From: CAXTTV01 sp964247295
Lineage (GTDB): Bacteria > Chloroflexota > Ktedonobacteria > Ktedonobacterales > Ktedonobacteraceae
DNA length: 64,000 nt
Assembly (NCBI GenBank): GCA_964247295.1
Contig: CAXTTV010000001.1
Coordinates: 12,332 to 76,331, forward strand
Direction: 5' to 3'
Shown here one piece after another: positions 42,944 to 51,246 of the stretch; position 1 is the stretch's first letter, and the number at the start of each line of letters is the position of its first letter. The notes under the pieces were generated by a model, which saw only the letters and a list, made by a program, of their open reading frames with translations, made no database searches and was not told the origin of the DNA. Made by a program: the position numbers and the translations under genes.

Positions 42944-44128
42944 ATGACCATAGATAAAACTCCCAGGCATTTTCCAACACCAGCCGCAGTGGAACATCCC
43001 GAACTGCTAGAGTATCGCCAAGAATTCCCAATCTTGCAGCGTAAAACCTATTTAAATAGTTGTTCATTGGGGGCGCTCTCACAGCGTGGTATGAAAAACA
43101 TCGCGCAATTTATGGAGACCTGGAATGAGTGGGGGGCGCACGCCTGGTACGATATCTGGTTGGGTGAGATTGAAAAGGCTCGTGAACAATTCGCCCGATT
43201 GATAGGAGCCCAGGTCCATGAGGTCGCTATTGCTCCAAACGTCTCCACCGCCCTCACCTCGATCGCCAGTAGTCTTGATTATACGACTCGCAATACCGTC
43301 GTAATGTCAGATATGGATTTTCCCACCTTGACACATCAGTGGTTGGTCAAAGAGCGTCTAGGGATTGAGAGCCGTTTCGTAAAAAGTCCAGATCGTATTT
43401 ATGTTCCCTCAGAACTTTTTGAAGCTCAGGTTGATGATAAGACCGCCCTGATCGCGACCTCGCGCGTCTGTTATACCAGTGGATATATTCAGAACATCCG
43501 GGTGCTCGCGGATCTTGCACACAAGAACGGATCTTATATTTTAGTTGATGATTATCAGGGGACCGGGCAGCTCCCGATTGATGTAGTCGCGCAGGACATA
43601 GATTTTTTAGTGACAGGGACTCTGAAATGGTTAATGGGTGGGCCTGGCCTGGCTTTTGTTTATATACGAGAAGGCTTGATCCCATTATTGCAGCCGACAG
43701 TTGCGGGTTGGTTTGGTCATGCCGACCAGTTTCAATTTGCCACCACCTCATTTGATTTTCGTCCTGATGCCGCGCGAATAGAGATGGGAACGCCATCTGT
43801 GCCCTCGGTTTACGCAGCCAATGCTGGTCTGGAGATGATATTAGAGATTGGATCGGAGAAGATTTGTGAGCGTACCCGGTATCTTACCAACGATCTGACC
43901 GCGCGTCTGAAAGAGCGAGGGTGGCAACTAAAATCTCCTCAGGAGCCAGAGAAGCGAACATCCATTATTATGTTAGAGGTTTCAGATCCGAAGCTTGCTG
44001 TAGAAAAGTTGTTACAAAGGAACATAGTCACTGACTCGCGCCCCGGATTACTGCGGATCTCGCCTTACTTCTACAACACCATCGAAGAAAACGCTCAGAT
44101 AGTTGAGGCGCTAGCCGAGATCCTCTGA
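42944..44128 (+). CDS. Class V aminotransferase, unassigned substrate
   Basis: 394 residues, starting at ATG 42944 with ACAAGGAGC upstream. Fold-type I PLP enzyme: TYLNSCSLGALSQRG at the N-terminus, IAPNVSTALTSIAS, ILVDDYQGTGQLPIDV with the PLP aspartate, and the Schiff-base lysine in LVTGTLKWLMGGPGLAFVYI. It lacks the persulfide cysteine loop of desulfurases. It resembles kynureninase-like and isopenicillin-epimerase-like members, and the reaction cannot be assigned. It may be cotranscribed with the desulfurase. A terminator follows. Confidence 0.8.
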   Translation: MTIDKTPRHFPTPAAVEHPELLEYRQEFPILQRKTYLNSCSLGALSQRGMKNIAQFMETWNEWGAHAWYDIWLGEIEKAREQFARLIGAQVHEVAIAPNVSTALTSIASSLDYTTRNTVVMSDMDFPTLTHQWLVKERLGIESRFVKSPDRIYVPSELFEAQVDDKTALIATSRVCYTSGYIQNIRVLADLAHKNGSYILVDDYQGTGQLPIDVVAQDIDFLVTGTLKWLMGGPGLAFVYIREGLIPLLQPTVAGWFGHADQFQFATTSFDFRPDAARIEMGTPSVPSVYAANAGLEMILEIGSEKICERTRYLTNDLTARLKERGWQLKSPQEPEKRTSIIMLEVSDPKLAVEKLLQRNIVTDSRPGLLRISPYFYNTIEENAQIVEALAEIL

Positions 44129-44141
44129 TTGAGAAAGATAG

Positions 44142-44171
44142 AGGCCCTTACCGACGAGCCGGTGAGGGTCT
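44142..44171 (+). terminator. Terminator after the class V aminotransferase
   Basis: A 12-position stem (AGGCCCTTACCG with CGGTGAGGGTCT, two G-T pairs) with a 6-base loop, followed by TTCTTTGCTCTTT. Confidence 0.75.
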
Positions 44172-44448
44172 TCTTTGCTCTTTATCCTAATCGTATTGCA
44201 TTGAAACCGATGTACTAGTATGATAGATACTGCTTTTGTTCCTATGGAAGGTGGGTAGTTAGGAGAAGGGGAAAAGAACCCGAAAGTTGCACAATGTATC
44301 AATTATTGCAGAGTAATCGTGACGTAAGAGTTGATCTTTAAGTAGAAGACCGCACTTTTAGTGATTCTCGATCTCATTTTTTTGTATGATCGTGACGCCA
44401 TTGCGTTAAAGTGATTGCGAAGATAGTCATCTTATCTGGAGGAAGGTT
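44172..44448. other. Intergenic region between the class V aminotransferase terminator and the zinc-ribbon gene
   Basis: The spacer from 44129 is 320 bases in total, and its first part is the terminator. The rest is A/T-rich; weak -10-like GATAGT lies near the zinc-ribbon start. No RNA gene or repeat is visible. Confidence 0.45.
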
Positions 44449-44826
44449 ATGCTCTGTCCCAAGTGCAATGTAGGCGTACTCGGAGATGATTTTTACTGCC
44501 GGCGTTGTGGTGCAGATCTCTCGGAGCCATCAAAAAGTCTGGTTACCACTCAATCGCACCTGCCGGCATTGAACACGCCTCAGTTGCCTCGGCTAGCTGC
44601 TGGCGTTGGGGCGCTAGCAGTTGGTTTTGGACTGGAGATGTTGCGTCGGGGATTAATCGCGAAATTATCGCAGCCGGGGAGTGAGATTGTCCCGGCAGTT
44701 CCTGGGGTTGAGGATTTACGAAACATCTTCATGCCGCAGGAGAACAAACCTGCCAGGAAACTGCCAAAGGGGTATGAGGTTCAAGAAACAGTTGTGTATA
44801 TGCGCAGAGTGATGCGTCGAGATTAA
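44449..44826 (+). CDS. Small zinc-ribbon membrane-associated protein
   Basis: 125 residues. The N-terminal zinc ribbon MLCPKCNVGVLGDDFYCRRCG (two CxxC pairs) is followed by a polar linker and a Gly/Ala-rich hydrophobic segment (LAAGVGALAVGFGLEML) that could form one membrane helix. A basic C-terminus follows (VVYMRRVMRRD). GGAGGAAGG lies just upstream of the ATG. The design is similar to the zinc-ribbon protein at 26434-27150 but with the ribbon at the other end. Function unknown. Confidence 0.7.
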   Translation: MLCPKCNVGVLGDDFYCRRCGADLSEPSKSLVTTQSHLPALNTPQLPRLAAGVGALAVGFGLEMLRRGLIAKLSQPGSEIVPAVPGVEDLRNIFMPQENKPARKLPKGYEVQETVVYMRRVMRRD

Positions 44827-44871
44827 AGTCATTCTGTTTGTTGCACAGAGTGTTTTATGATGTGGGGCGTG

Positions 44872-44900
44872 TTAGAGTCTGATAATGGTATAACTATATC
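44872..44900 (+). promoter_or_regulatory. Candidate promoter of the BNR lipoprotein gene
   Basis: TTAGAG (44872-44877), a 17-base spacer and TATATC (44895-44900), 49 bases before the ATG. Confidence 0.35.
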
Positions 44901-44948
44901 AAGGCTCTTGCGTCCCCTTTTTTTATTTACTTTTTGGGTGAGGAGCGC

Positions 44949-46085
44949 ATGTTCTGGTCCTTACGCGATCAACAATATGGTAGTCGATGGTCTCAGCGAG
45001 CATCGTTGTTAGTGGTATGTGTATGGTTGGTAAGTCTCATATCCGGCTGTGCGGCTGGTCTGTTTTCCGATAGTGGGAGTTGGGGGACCAGCACGCTTCG
45101 TCAATCATTGCGTACTTTAGCGGTTGACCCAAAGGATGGCCAGCGTCTTTACGCGGGTTCAGTCGACGGACAGATTTTTATAAGCAAGGATAATGGAGAA
45201 ACCTGGAGCGATGCCAGTAAGGGATTGGTAAATGTGGGGAGTATTAATCGTTTAACTTTTGATGTCGCGGGTAGAGTGCTCCTGGCTGGAACCGATCGGG
45301 GTTTGTACTGGAGCAGTAATCAGGCAGGAGACTGGCAAAAGGTACTATCGCTTGCATTACCAGTAGATCGTTATACCGCGATCACCTTTGATTACAATGA
45401 TCAGCAAACGTTTTACATTGGTACCGCTCGAAAGGGAGTATATAGCACGCACGACGGAGGCAAGAGTTGGCAGCCGGTTAGAAGCGATACTTCGTCAAAA
45501 GAGATTAACGACCTTGTCTACGACTCGAATGGAAAGCAGCTTTGGATAACCACACCGACTGGAGTCTATCGTTCCTCGCGGGGTAGCGAGGCATGGGAGC
45601 CCATAAGAGCAGGCCTGCCAGAGAATCTCATCATCTATACAACCATCCCAGCATCAGTATTTGGTGGTGAGCGCAATCGCGTTTTTCTGGGCAGCAATCG
45701 TGGTTTTTTCTTTTCCACCAATGGTGGAGGGAATTGGAACCAGGGAAAAGAGGCATTGGTTGGAACCAGTATTCGTCAGATACTTATAGATGTGCGGACG
45801 CCTACCACACTTTATATTGCCACTGATACGGGAGCATTTCGTAGTGATGATAGTGGATTAAATTGGCGAGGGATCGCGCCGGGCCTACCTCGTAGTCAAC
45901 GGGTGTACGCACTGGCGATCAGTTCTGGGGACGCAAGTCGACTTTTCGCGGCCTCTAATACATTGTATCGTTATCCAGGTGGAGATGGAAGCTTTGCATT
46001 CAGCCGTGTAATCTACTGGATAGTAATCATAAGTCTGTTTGTCGTATTATTAAGATTCGCAACCAGGAGAAGAAACCAGAGTTGA
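44949..46085 (+). CDS. Lipoprotein with BNR/Asp-box beta-propeller
   Basis: 378 residues from ATG 44949, preceded by GAGGAGCGC. The signal peptide ends in a lipobox (LVSLISGC, Cys34). Repeats with Asp-box character occur along the chain: ISKDNGETWSD, YSTHDGGKSWQPV, FSTNGGGNWNQG and RSDDSGLNWRG, as in YCF48/sortilin-type propellers. A C-terminal hydrophobic segment (VIYWIVIISLFVVLLRF) followed by RRRN suggests a second membrane anchor. Such proteins bind surface ligands or help assembly of membrane complexes; the ligand is unknown. The oligopeptide-binding lipoprotein gene follows 76 bases downstream. Confidence 0.8.
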   Translation: MFWSLRDQQYGSRWSQRASLLVVCVWLVSLISGCAAGLFSDSGSWGTSTLRQSLRTLAVDPKDGQRLYAGSVDGQIFISKDNGETWSDASKGLVNVGSINRLTFDVAGRVLLAGTDRGLYWSSNQAGDWQKVLSLALPVDRYTAITFDYNDQQTFYIGTARKGVYSTHDGGKSWQPVRSDTSSKEINDLVYDSNGKQLWITTPTGVYRSSRGSEAWEPIRAGLPENLIIYTTIPASVFGGERNRVFLGSNRGFFFSTNGGGNWNQGKEALVGTSIRQILIDVRTPTTLYIATDTGAFRSDDSGLNWRGIAPGLPRSQRVYALAISSGDASRLFAASNTLYRYPGGDGSFAFSRVIYWIVIISLFVVLLRFATRRRNQS

Positions 46086-46112
46086 GGGGTGGTAGAAGTA
46101 AAGGACGAGGTA

Positions 46113-46118
46113 TATAAT
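46113..46118 (+). promoter_or_regulatory. -10 element before the solute-binding lipoprotein gene
   Basis: A perfect TATAAT at 46113-46118, 44 bases before the first candidate start. No matching -35 is seen. Confidence 0.35.
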
Positions 46119-46161
46119 AGGCGAGGATTGATGTAACAACGCAAATGTTATCCCTCAGAAA

Positions 46162-47832
46162 GTGAGTTTTACTGTGCGTGATCGCTTTTGGCAATCCTTC
46201 TACTCACAGCGTGTAATAGTCTCGATTATTTGCCTTTGTTGTTTGATATTTTGTTCAAGCTGTGGAGCCAATACCACACCTATTTCAAACGCCGCTGAGG
46301 GAAGTCTCTCGTCCACCCCCTCTCAGATGCCACAACAGGTGCTAACCTTTCCCAACGTAGGGACGCAGGACATAGATGTATTAGACCCGGCGCAAGAGCC
46401 AGACGCCAACTCTGTACTAGCAATGCAGATGATCTATAGTGGATTAGTCAGGACAGATAAGAACCTCAACATCATACCGGATCAAGCGTCCTGGGAGATC
46501 TCACACGATAAAAATGTGTACACATTTCATTTGCGCTCCAACATCACATTCTCGGATGGGACGCCTGTCAATGCACAGACGTATATATATTCCTGGACGC
46601 GGGCACTGAAACCAGCCTTGAAATCGCCATCCGCCGCCTTTTTTACATCTTCGATTGTAGGGGCCTCCGCCGTTATAAATGGAAAAAGCCAGACCCTGAG
46701 TGGTGTAAAAGCCTTAGATCCTTTAACATTACAGATTACATTGAGCCACCCGGCCTCCTATTTCATCCAGATGCTCGCAAACCCATTCTTTTATCCCGTA
46801 AATAGTAAAATCATCGAGAAGTATGGGCAGACCAAGTGGATTTCTCATGTGGAGGGGATGGGAGTAGGGACCGGCCCATTCGTCATAAAAGAGTGGCAGC
46901 ACAACATCAAAATGGTATTTGAGCCCAACCCTCGTTACTATGGGGTCCGGACTCAACTGGATCGGGTGAACATGGTATTTGCCAATGATCCGGCCACCGC
47001 CTTCAAATATTATCGAGCAGGCCAGTACAACTTTATCTGGAACATGACTCCAGAAGATCAAGTATCTGTAAAAAATGTCACTGGTTTTGTTTCCGCATCG
47101 CTTTTCCAGACCGAAGGACTGTTTTTCAACATCAAAGTCGCCCCATTTGATAATCCAAAAGTGAGACAGGCCTTTGCCTATGCGACTGATCGGCAGTCGC
47201 TTGTGCATTCTGTATTTAAGGATGCTGTACCCCCGGCGGATACCCTGATTCCCAATGGAATACCAGGTCATCAGACAGGGTATCAGGGACAGGTCTTTGA
47301 TAAAGTAAAAGCGAAAACATTATTGCAGAGCGTGTATCCGGATCTTGCCCAGATGCCGCCAATCACCTTTTCTTTCTCTAGCTCAATCATGTCCGCAAAC
47401 GAAGCGGGTACCTTGCAGAACATGTGGCAGCAGAACCTGGGGATCAAACTGAACACGCGATCGGTAGAGCAGAACGCTTATACTGATGAGACCAATATGC
47501 GAGTTGTGCAGTTTGGGGCCTTTCAGTGGAACGCTGATTTCGCCGACCCTTATGATTTTTTAGGAGTGAACCTGTTGTCTGGAATATCTGGCAATATTGG
47601 AAACTGGAGCAACACAGATTTTGATCAGACAGTGCAGCAGGCAGAGCAGAGTGAAGGAGCTCAAAGATTAGCCCTTTACAACCGAGCAGAGCAGATCGCC
47701 CTGGACGATTCGGCCTGTATCCCATTGCATTATGGTACGGTCGCGGCAGTCATTCCCCCGAAAGTGCATGGAGTCAGTATTAACGGGGCTGGATTATACT
47801 TTGGAGACTGGTCTGAAGTTTCTATCTCATGA
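46162..47832 (+). CDS. ABC transporter peptide-binding lipoprotein (SBP family 5), orphan
   Basis: 556 residues if started at GTG 46162; GTG 46174 is also possible. A signal peptide with lipobox-like CLIFCSSCGAN precedes the family 5 periplasmic-binding fold: VLDPAQEPDANSVLAMQMIYSGL, YTFHLRSNITFSDGTPVNAQ, GTGPFVIKEWQHN, VRQAFAYATDRQSLVHSVF and a C-terminal ALDDSACIPLHYGTVA. These proteins deliver oligopeptides, nickel or other solutes to ABC permeases, but no permease or ATPase gene is next to it. It may serve a distant transporter or act as a receptor. Confidence 0.88.
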   Translation: MSFTVRDRFWQSFYSQRVIVSIICLCCLIFCSSCGANTTPISNAAEGSLSSTPSQMPQQVLTFPNVGTQDIDVLDPAQEPDANSVLAMQMIYSGLVRTDKNLNIIPDQASWEISHDKNVYTFHLRSNITFSDGTPVNAQTYIYSWTRALKPALKSPSAAFFTSSIVGASAVINGKSQTLSGVKALDPLTLQITLSHPASYFIQMLANPFFYPVNSKIIEKYGQTKWISHVEGMGVGTGPFVIKEWQHNIKMVFEPNPRYYGVRTQLDRVNMVFANDPATAFKYYRAGQYNFIWNMTPEDQVSVKNVTGFVSASLFQTEGLFFNIKVAPFDNPKVRQAFAYATDRQSLVHSVFKDAVPPADTLIPNGIPGHQTGYQGQVFDKVKAKTLLQSVYPDLAQMPPITFSFSSSIMSANEAGTLQNMWQQNLGIKLNTRSVEQNAYTDETNMRVVQFGAFQWNADFADPYDFLGVNLLSGISGNIGNWSNTDFDQTVQQAEQSEGAQRLALYNRAEQIALDDSACIPLHYGTVAAVIPPKVHGVSINGAGLYFGDWSEVSIS

Positions 47833-47893
47833 TAGAAACTCATGATAGTAATCGGGACTGAAAAACTAGCCATTTATAAAGCGCCGGCCTTTC

Positions 47894-48112
47894 CTATCGT
47901 GTCACCCATTGGAGGATAAAGCGAACATTATCCGCGTGAGTCTGTCGATAGTAATCCATATCGATCGGTTCCTTTATCGGTGGGATTGCCTTTTCGAGAG
48001 AGTAGTCAATGAGTTCGGGGCTGGGCCTGGTTTGATCTTTCTCTCGTAGGGAATGTGTCCTTATATAGTTTTTACAGAGTCGTTCGATTTCACGCAGGTA
48101 CGTATAATTATG
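47894..48112 (-). pseudogene. In-frame 3' remainder of the metallo-beta-lactamase-fold gene after a stop
   Basis: Directly after the TAA that ends the gene at 48113, the same frame stays open for 72 codons to TAG at 47894-47896. It reads like protein (HNYTYLREIERLCKNYI, SPELIDYSLEKAIPPIKEPI, HADNVRFILQWVTR). MBL-fold hydrolases of this type normally continue with a helical segment beginning near this point. The simplest view is a single nonsense change (or sequencing error) in a gene of about 304 codons. There is no ATG start for it as a separate gene. Confidence 0.65.
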
Positions 48113-48799
48113 TTAAAGGAGAGCCGGGTCGCTCCTTTGCCCGTGAGATGGATAAACTTTTTGAGGGTGTAAAGATAGTAGATGTTCAAGGGTTGCGAAC
48201 ATCTGAGGGACAGCGGCAGCGTCTAGTAAGCTAGGTAGGGGCATTTCCACCGTATCGAAGGCTAGAAGTAACTGAAGATCGGGCAGCCAGGCAACAATGT
48301 GGTCTGGCTGGTGGCCGGGAGCTGGGATCAGATGAACCGTAAGATCTCCTCCCTCGATCGTCAGGGCCTGTTTAAACGTCAGCGTTGGGGGGATAAGGTG
48401 AACGGACTGAAAGATGGGATAAGTTTGTTGTAGTTTTTTCAGAGTAGCCTCCGCCTTATGCGAAAGTAGTCTGGACCGACAAAGTTCATGGCCGATGATA
48501 GGAGCGTTGTGAACCTCACTGAAATAGGAATTGCCCCAGCAGTGATCCCAATCCGCGTGGCTATTGATAACAAGAAGCTTGCGTCCCTGGATCAGCGGTT
48601 CCACCATCTCATAGATAGTGGCCGCATCTTCCGGACAGAGCTGCGTATCGCAGATAAGGATATACTCCTTTGTCTGAATCGCGTAGGAATCTATCTGCAA
48701 AGGAGGTGACTGACCGTCATTCATAGAGAAAAAACGACGAAAAATTGTAATTCGAGAATCGGCAGGACTCTGTATCTGTTGAATAGTTGGAGGGGGCAT
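48113..48799 (-). CDS. Metallo-beta-lactamase-fold hydrolase, truncated by in-frame TAA
   Basis: 228 residues from ATG 48799-48797, with GAAAGG upstream. The zinc motif is HADWDH in LLVINSHADWDHCWGNSYF, a variant of HxHxDH with Ala-Asp-Trp spacing kept. APGHQPDHIVAWLP supplies the next histidine, LLLAFDTVEMP the bridging aspartate, and YPSHGQRSDPALL the last histidine. The metal site is therefore complete before the stop. The lost C-terminal helices (see 47894-48112) could lower stability or change substrate access. The substrate is unknown. The gene lies downstream of the PH-like gene on the same strand, 21 bases away. Confidence 0.82.
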   Translation of the reverse strand: MPPPTIQQIQSPADSRITIFRRFFSMNDGQSPPLQIDSYAIQTKEYILICDTQLCPEDAATIYEMVEPLIQGRKLLVINSHADWDHCWGNSYFSEVHNAPIIGHELCRSRLLSHKAEATLKKLQQTYPIFQSVHLIPPTLTFKQALTIEGGDLTVHLIPAPGHQPDHIVAWLPDLQLLLAFDTVEMPLPSLLDAAAVPQMFATLEHLLSLHPQKVYPSHGQRSDPALL

Positions 48800-48820
48800 A
48801 CTGCACAACCTTTCGTCATA

Positions 48821-49273
48821 TCAGTGGTGTTGTAGTAACGAGATCACCTGATAAAGCGCGTAAAGCGAGACGCAGAGGAGGGCAATCGCACCATAACATG
48901 TAATGGACCAGGCGCGTTTATTGTTAAGAGCCTGCCAGAGCTGCTCCTCTATATTCGTTGGTTCAAACTGAATATCTGGCTGTAATTCACGAATTTTAGG
49001 AATCATCTCACGAAAGTCGCGAACGTTACTTAGCCCATCGGTCAAAACATCGCGGCTTCCGTCTGTGAGCACTGCGCTTAACACCAGCTTCGAGCGGATG
49101 TGTTCGCCAGGAGTCAAAGAGAGTTTCTGGATTTCATCCAAAAAGTATTGTTTAGCCTTTCCCTCTTCCTGAGAAGTAATGACTAAAGCATCCTCAAAAA
49201 GCTGTAGTTCCTTGCCCAGGCCAAAGCGGACAACACTAATAGGTTCCTGTTGGTTGGATTGATCATCGCTCAT
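48821..49273 (-). CDS. Single-span membrane protein with PH-like cytoplasmic domain, unknown
   Basis: 150 residues. The N-terminal 110 residues look like a small beta-rich domain (VVRFGLGKELQLFEDALVIT, FLDEIQKLSLTPG) similar in pattern to bacterial PH-like domains. A C-terminal hydrophobic segment follows (WSITCYGAIALLCVSLYALYQVISLL), so the protein is probably tail-anchored. I do not recognise a family. It lies 21 bases upstream of the MBL-fold gene and is likely cotranscribed with it. Confidence 0.6.
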   Translation of the reverse strand: MSDDQSNQQEPISVVRFGLGKELQLFEDALVITSQEEGKAKQYFLDEIQKLSLTPGEHIRSKLVLSAVLTDGSRDVLTDGLSNVRDFREMIPKIRELQPDIQFEPTNIEEQLWQALNNKRAWSITCYGAIALLCVSLYALYQVISLLQHH

Positions 49274-49375
49274 CGTATAGTGTTCTTTCCTCGACTATTC
49301 TTCGTTTCCTTTTTGATTGTACCTTACTCACTTGAAAGCGTCGAGGATCAAGCTAGGAGAAAAGAAAGTCATAAC

Positions 49376-49404
49376 TTGACAGAAGAGGAACGTAATCTTA
49401 GAAT
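49376..49404 (+). promoter_or_regulatory. Consensus sigma-A promoter of the response regulator gene
   Basis: A perfect TTGACA (49376-49381), an ideal 17-base spacer and TAGAAT (49399-49404). This is the best promoter in the window by consensus. The start would be near 49411, 38 bases before the ATG. Confidence 0.8.
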
Positions 49405-49448
49405 TTTAGTAAATCGGTAAACATATCAAAACAATCAAGGATGTTTGT

Positions 49449-49910
49449 ATGGTGCATGTTGGTCTACTAGAAGATAATGCGCGTATTGCCAAACTTTGTG
49501 CAGCGATGCTTCATTATGGGGGCCATCAGGTAACGGTGTACAATCATCCTGAGGCTTGTTTGAAAGCATTATTGCCCGAAGCAAGTAATCCGGAAGAGTT
49601 GATCAGCGATTGGAAGGTTTGTGGAAAGCTGCATCTGCCAATAGACGTTCTGATTCTAGATTTTTACCTTCCCGAAATGAACGGTTTGGAAGTGATCCAG
49701 CATCTACAGGAATCGCCAAAGACGCGTGAACTGCCATTAATTTTATGTTCAGCCGCTTCGGACTACGAAGTACATCAGGCATTAACAATGGCTCCCCATA
49801 TAACATTGTTAGAGAAGCCATTTCAGATCCAAGCTTTGTTCAACGAAGTTGTGAGAGCTTCAGAGATTAGTAAAACGCTTGATAACCCTTTATCGGGTTC
49901 AACCTCCTAG
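49449..49910 (+). CDS. Single-domain response regulator
   Basis: 153 residues made of one receiver domain and nothing else. The acidic pair is in HVGLLEDN, the phospho-acceptor is D71 in LILDFYLPEMNGLEV, the switch Ser is in LILCSAASD and the lysine is in TLLEKPF. An insertion of about 15 residues precedes the D71 strand. The absence of an output domain suggests a CheY/Spo0F-like phosphotransfer or protein-binding role. No kinase gene is adjacent; the multi-GAF histidine kinase at 21841-24231 is a possible but unproven partner. A strong promoter and a terminator flank it. Confidence 0.9.
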   Translation: MVHVGLLEDNARIAKLCAAMLHYGGHQVTVYNHPEACLKALLPEASNPEELISDWKVCGKLHLPIDVLILDFYLPEMNGLEVIQHLQESPKTRELPLILCSAASDYEVHQALTMAPHITLLEKPFQIQALFNEVVRASEISKTLDNPLSGSTS

Positions 49911-49943
49911 AGTCGGGTAAACATATAGCGAGTTGCATTTAGT

Positions 49944-49972
49944 GAGAGCCTTTCATGGCTCTCTATTTTTTT
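49944..49972 (+). terminator. Terminator of the response regulator gene
   Basis: GAGAGCC and GGCTCTC (49944-49963) with a 6-base loop, followed by TATTTTTTT. Confidence 0.88.
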
Positions 49973-50236
49973 ATATTTTTAGAGAATCGTCTCAACGTAG
50001 GGGTGCTGGGCTGAACTGCCTTTGAAAAAAAGCAAAGGTCCTTTTTTCACTCCTGGTTGTCGCATTTCATATTACAATCCGTCTACTAAAAAAAGTAGTG
50101 GAAACTTGCTTAAAAAAGGCTCTTATGAAATAATAAAAAAAGGGCTGTCGATCTCCTACTTTATTTTAACAAAAGGAAGTATTTGAACCTGGAAAAGTAC
50201 GTTTTCTGGTAGAGGGTTGTTGAGAAAGGTAGCTAC
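49973..50236. other. Intergenic region before the LLM oxidoreductase gene
   Basis: The spacer from 49911 is 326 bases, and the terminator occupies its start. A second, smaller hairpin (CCTTTG and CAAAGG near 50020-50039) followed by a T-rich stretch could be a backup terminator. The rest is A/T-rich with no recognisable element. Confidence 0.4.
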
Positions 50237-51172
50237 ATGATTAAACAGAGGCCATTTCGTTTTGGAGTTTTAGCATCCCCAGCGGAGTCAAGATCCCAGT
50301 GGACAAATGCTGCGCGACACATCGAGAAACTTGGATATTCAACCCTTTTGGCGCTGGATCACATCACCTATGGTCTCTCGCCCGTCGTAAGCTTAATGGC
50401 GGCAGCGGATGCCACGACAAAGCTACGTGTTGGGAGCCAGGTATTTTGTAATGATTACAGGCATCCCGTTATTCTAGCCAAAGATATCGCAATGCTGGAT
50501 TTGCTGACAGAAGGGCGACTAGAGGTGGGACTTGGCGCCGGTTGGCAGCAATCCGAATATGAGCAAATTGGCTTGCAATATGATCGACCAGGTGTACGTA
50601 TAGAGCGTTTTGAAGAGTCCTTAAAGATCCTGAAGGGATTATGGTCTGAAGGGCCAGTCACATTTGAGGGAAAGCATTACAAAATTACAGATTTAGAAGG
50701 AACGCCCAAACCGGTACAGAAGCCTGCTATTCCACTTTATATAGGTGGTGGGGGGAAGCGTGTGCTGTCAATCGCAGCGCGTGAAGCAGATATTGTAGGG
50801 ATCGTCCCCATTGCCAGGGCTAGCATGGTCTGGCATGACCAGAGTGACGCGACAGAAGAAGTGGCGCAGCGCAAAGTTTCCTGGGTACAGGAAGTAGCTG
50901 GCGAGCGTTTTCCTCAGATAGAACTTCAATCGACCGTATTTGCTATCGTCGTTACAGATCATCGGATGGCTGTAGCAGAGCAGATGGGTAGTCAATTTGG
51001 TCTCAGCGCTCACGAGATGCTTAGCACCATGAATTTTCTTATTGGCACCGTAGATCAGATGTGTGAAGATTTGATACGGCGTCGGGAGATGCTAGGTATT
51101 TCTTATATCTCAATTCAAGGGTCTCACGTTAATGACTTTGCGCCTGTAGTTGAGCGTTTAGCAGGTTCGTAG
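50237..51172 (+). CDS. LLM-class (luciferase-like) F420-dependent oxidoreductase
   Basis: 311 residues. A TIM-barrel luciferase-like monooxygenase fold with RFGVLASPAESRSQWTNAA, HIEKLGYSTLLALDH, TTKLRVGSQVFCNDYRHP, LTEGRLEVGLGAGWQQSEY and PLYIGGGGKRVL. The pattern is that of the F420-dependent subgroup common in Actinobacteria and Chloroflexota, so the organism probably makes coenzyme F420. Substrate and reaction are not defined by sequence. ATG 50237 follows AAAGGTAGCTAC. An inverted repeat (51180-51215) lies just downstream. Confidence 0.87.
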   Translation: MIKQRPFRFGVLASPAESRSQWTNAARHIEKLGYSTLLALDHITYGLSPVVSLMAAADATTKLRVGSQVFCNDYRHPVILAKDIAMLDLLTEGRLEVGLGAGWQQSEYEQIGLQYDRPGVRIERFEESLKILKGLWSEGPVTFEGKHYKITDLEGTPKPVQKPAIPLYIGGGGKRVLSIAAREADIVGIVPIARASMVWHDQSDATEEVAQRKVSWVQEVAGERFPQIELQSTVFAIVVTDHRMAVAEQMGSQFGLSAHEMLSTMNFLIGTVDQMCEDLIRRREMLGISYISIQGSHVNDFAPVVERLAGS

Positions 51173-51179
51173 GATGAAG

Positions 51180-51215
51180 TAGCGGGATCGTCAATAGATG
51201 AGATATTTCCCGCTA
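51180..51215 (+). terminator. Weak hairpin after the LLM gene
   Basis: TAGCGGGA and TCCCGCTA form an 8-bp stem with a 20-base loop and no T-run, so termination is doubtful. The downstream gene may be cotranscribed. Confidence 0.4.
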
Positions 51216-51246
51216 ATAAGGATTCAGGGCTCAGGAGTTGTTAACA

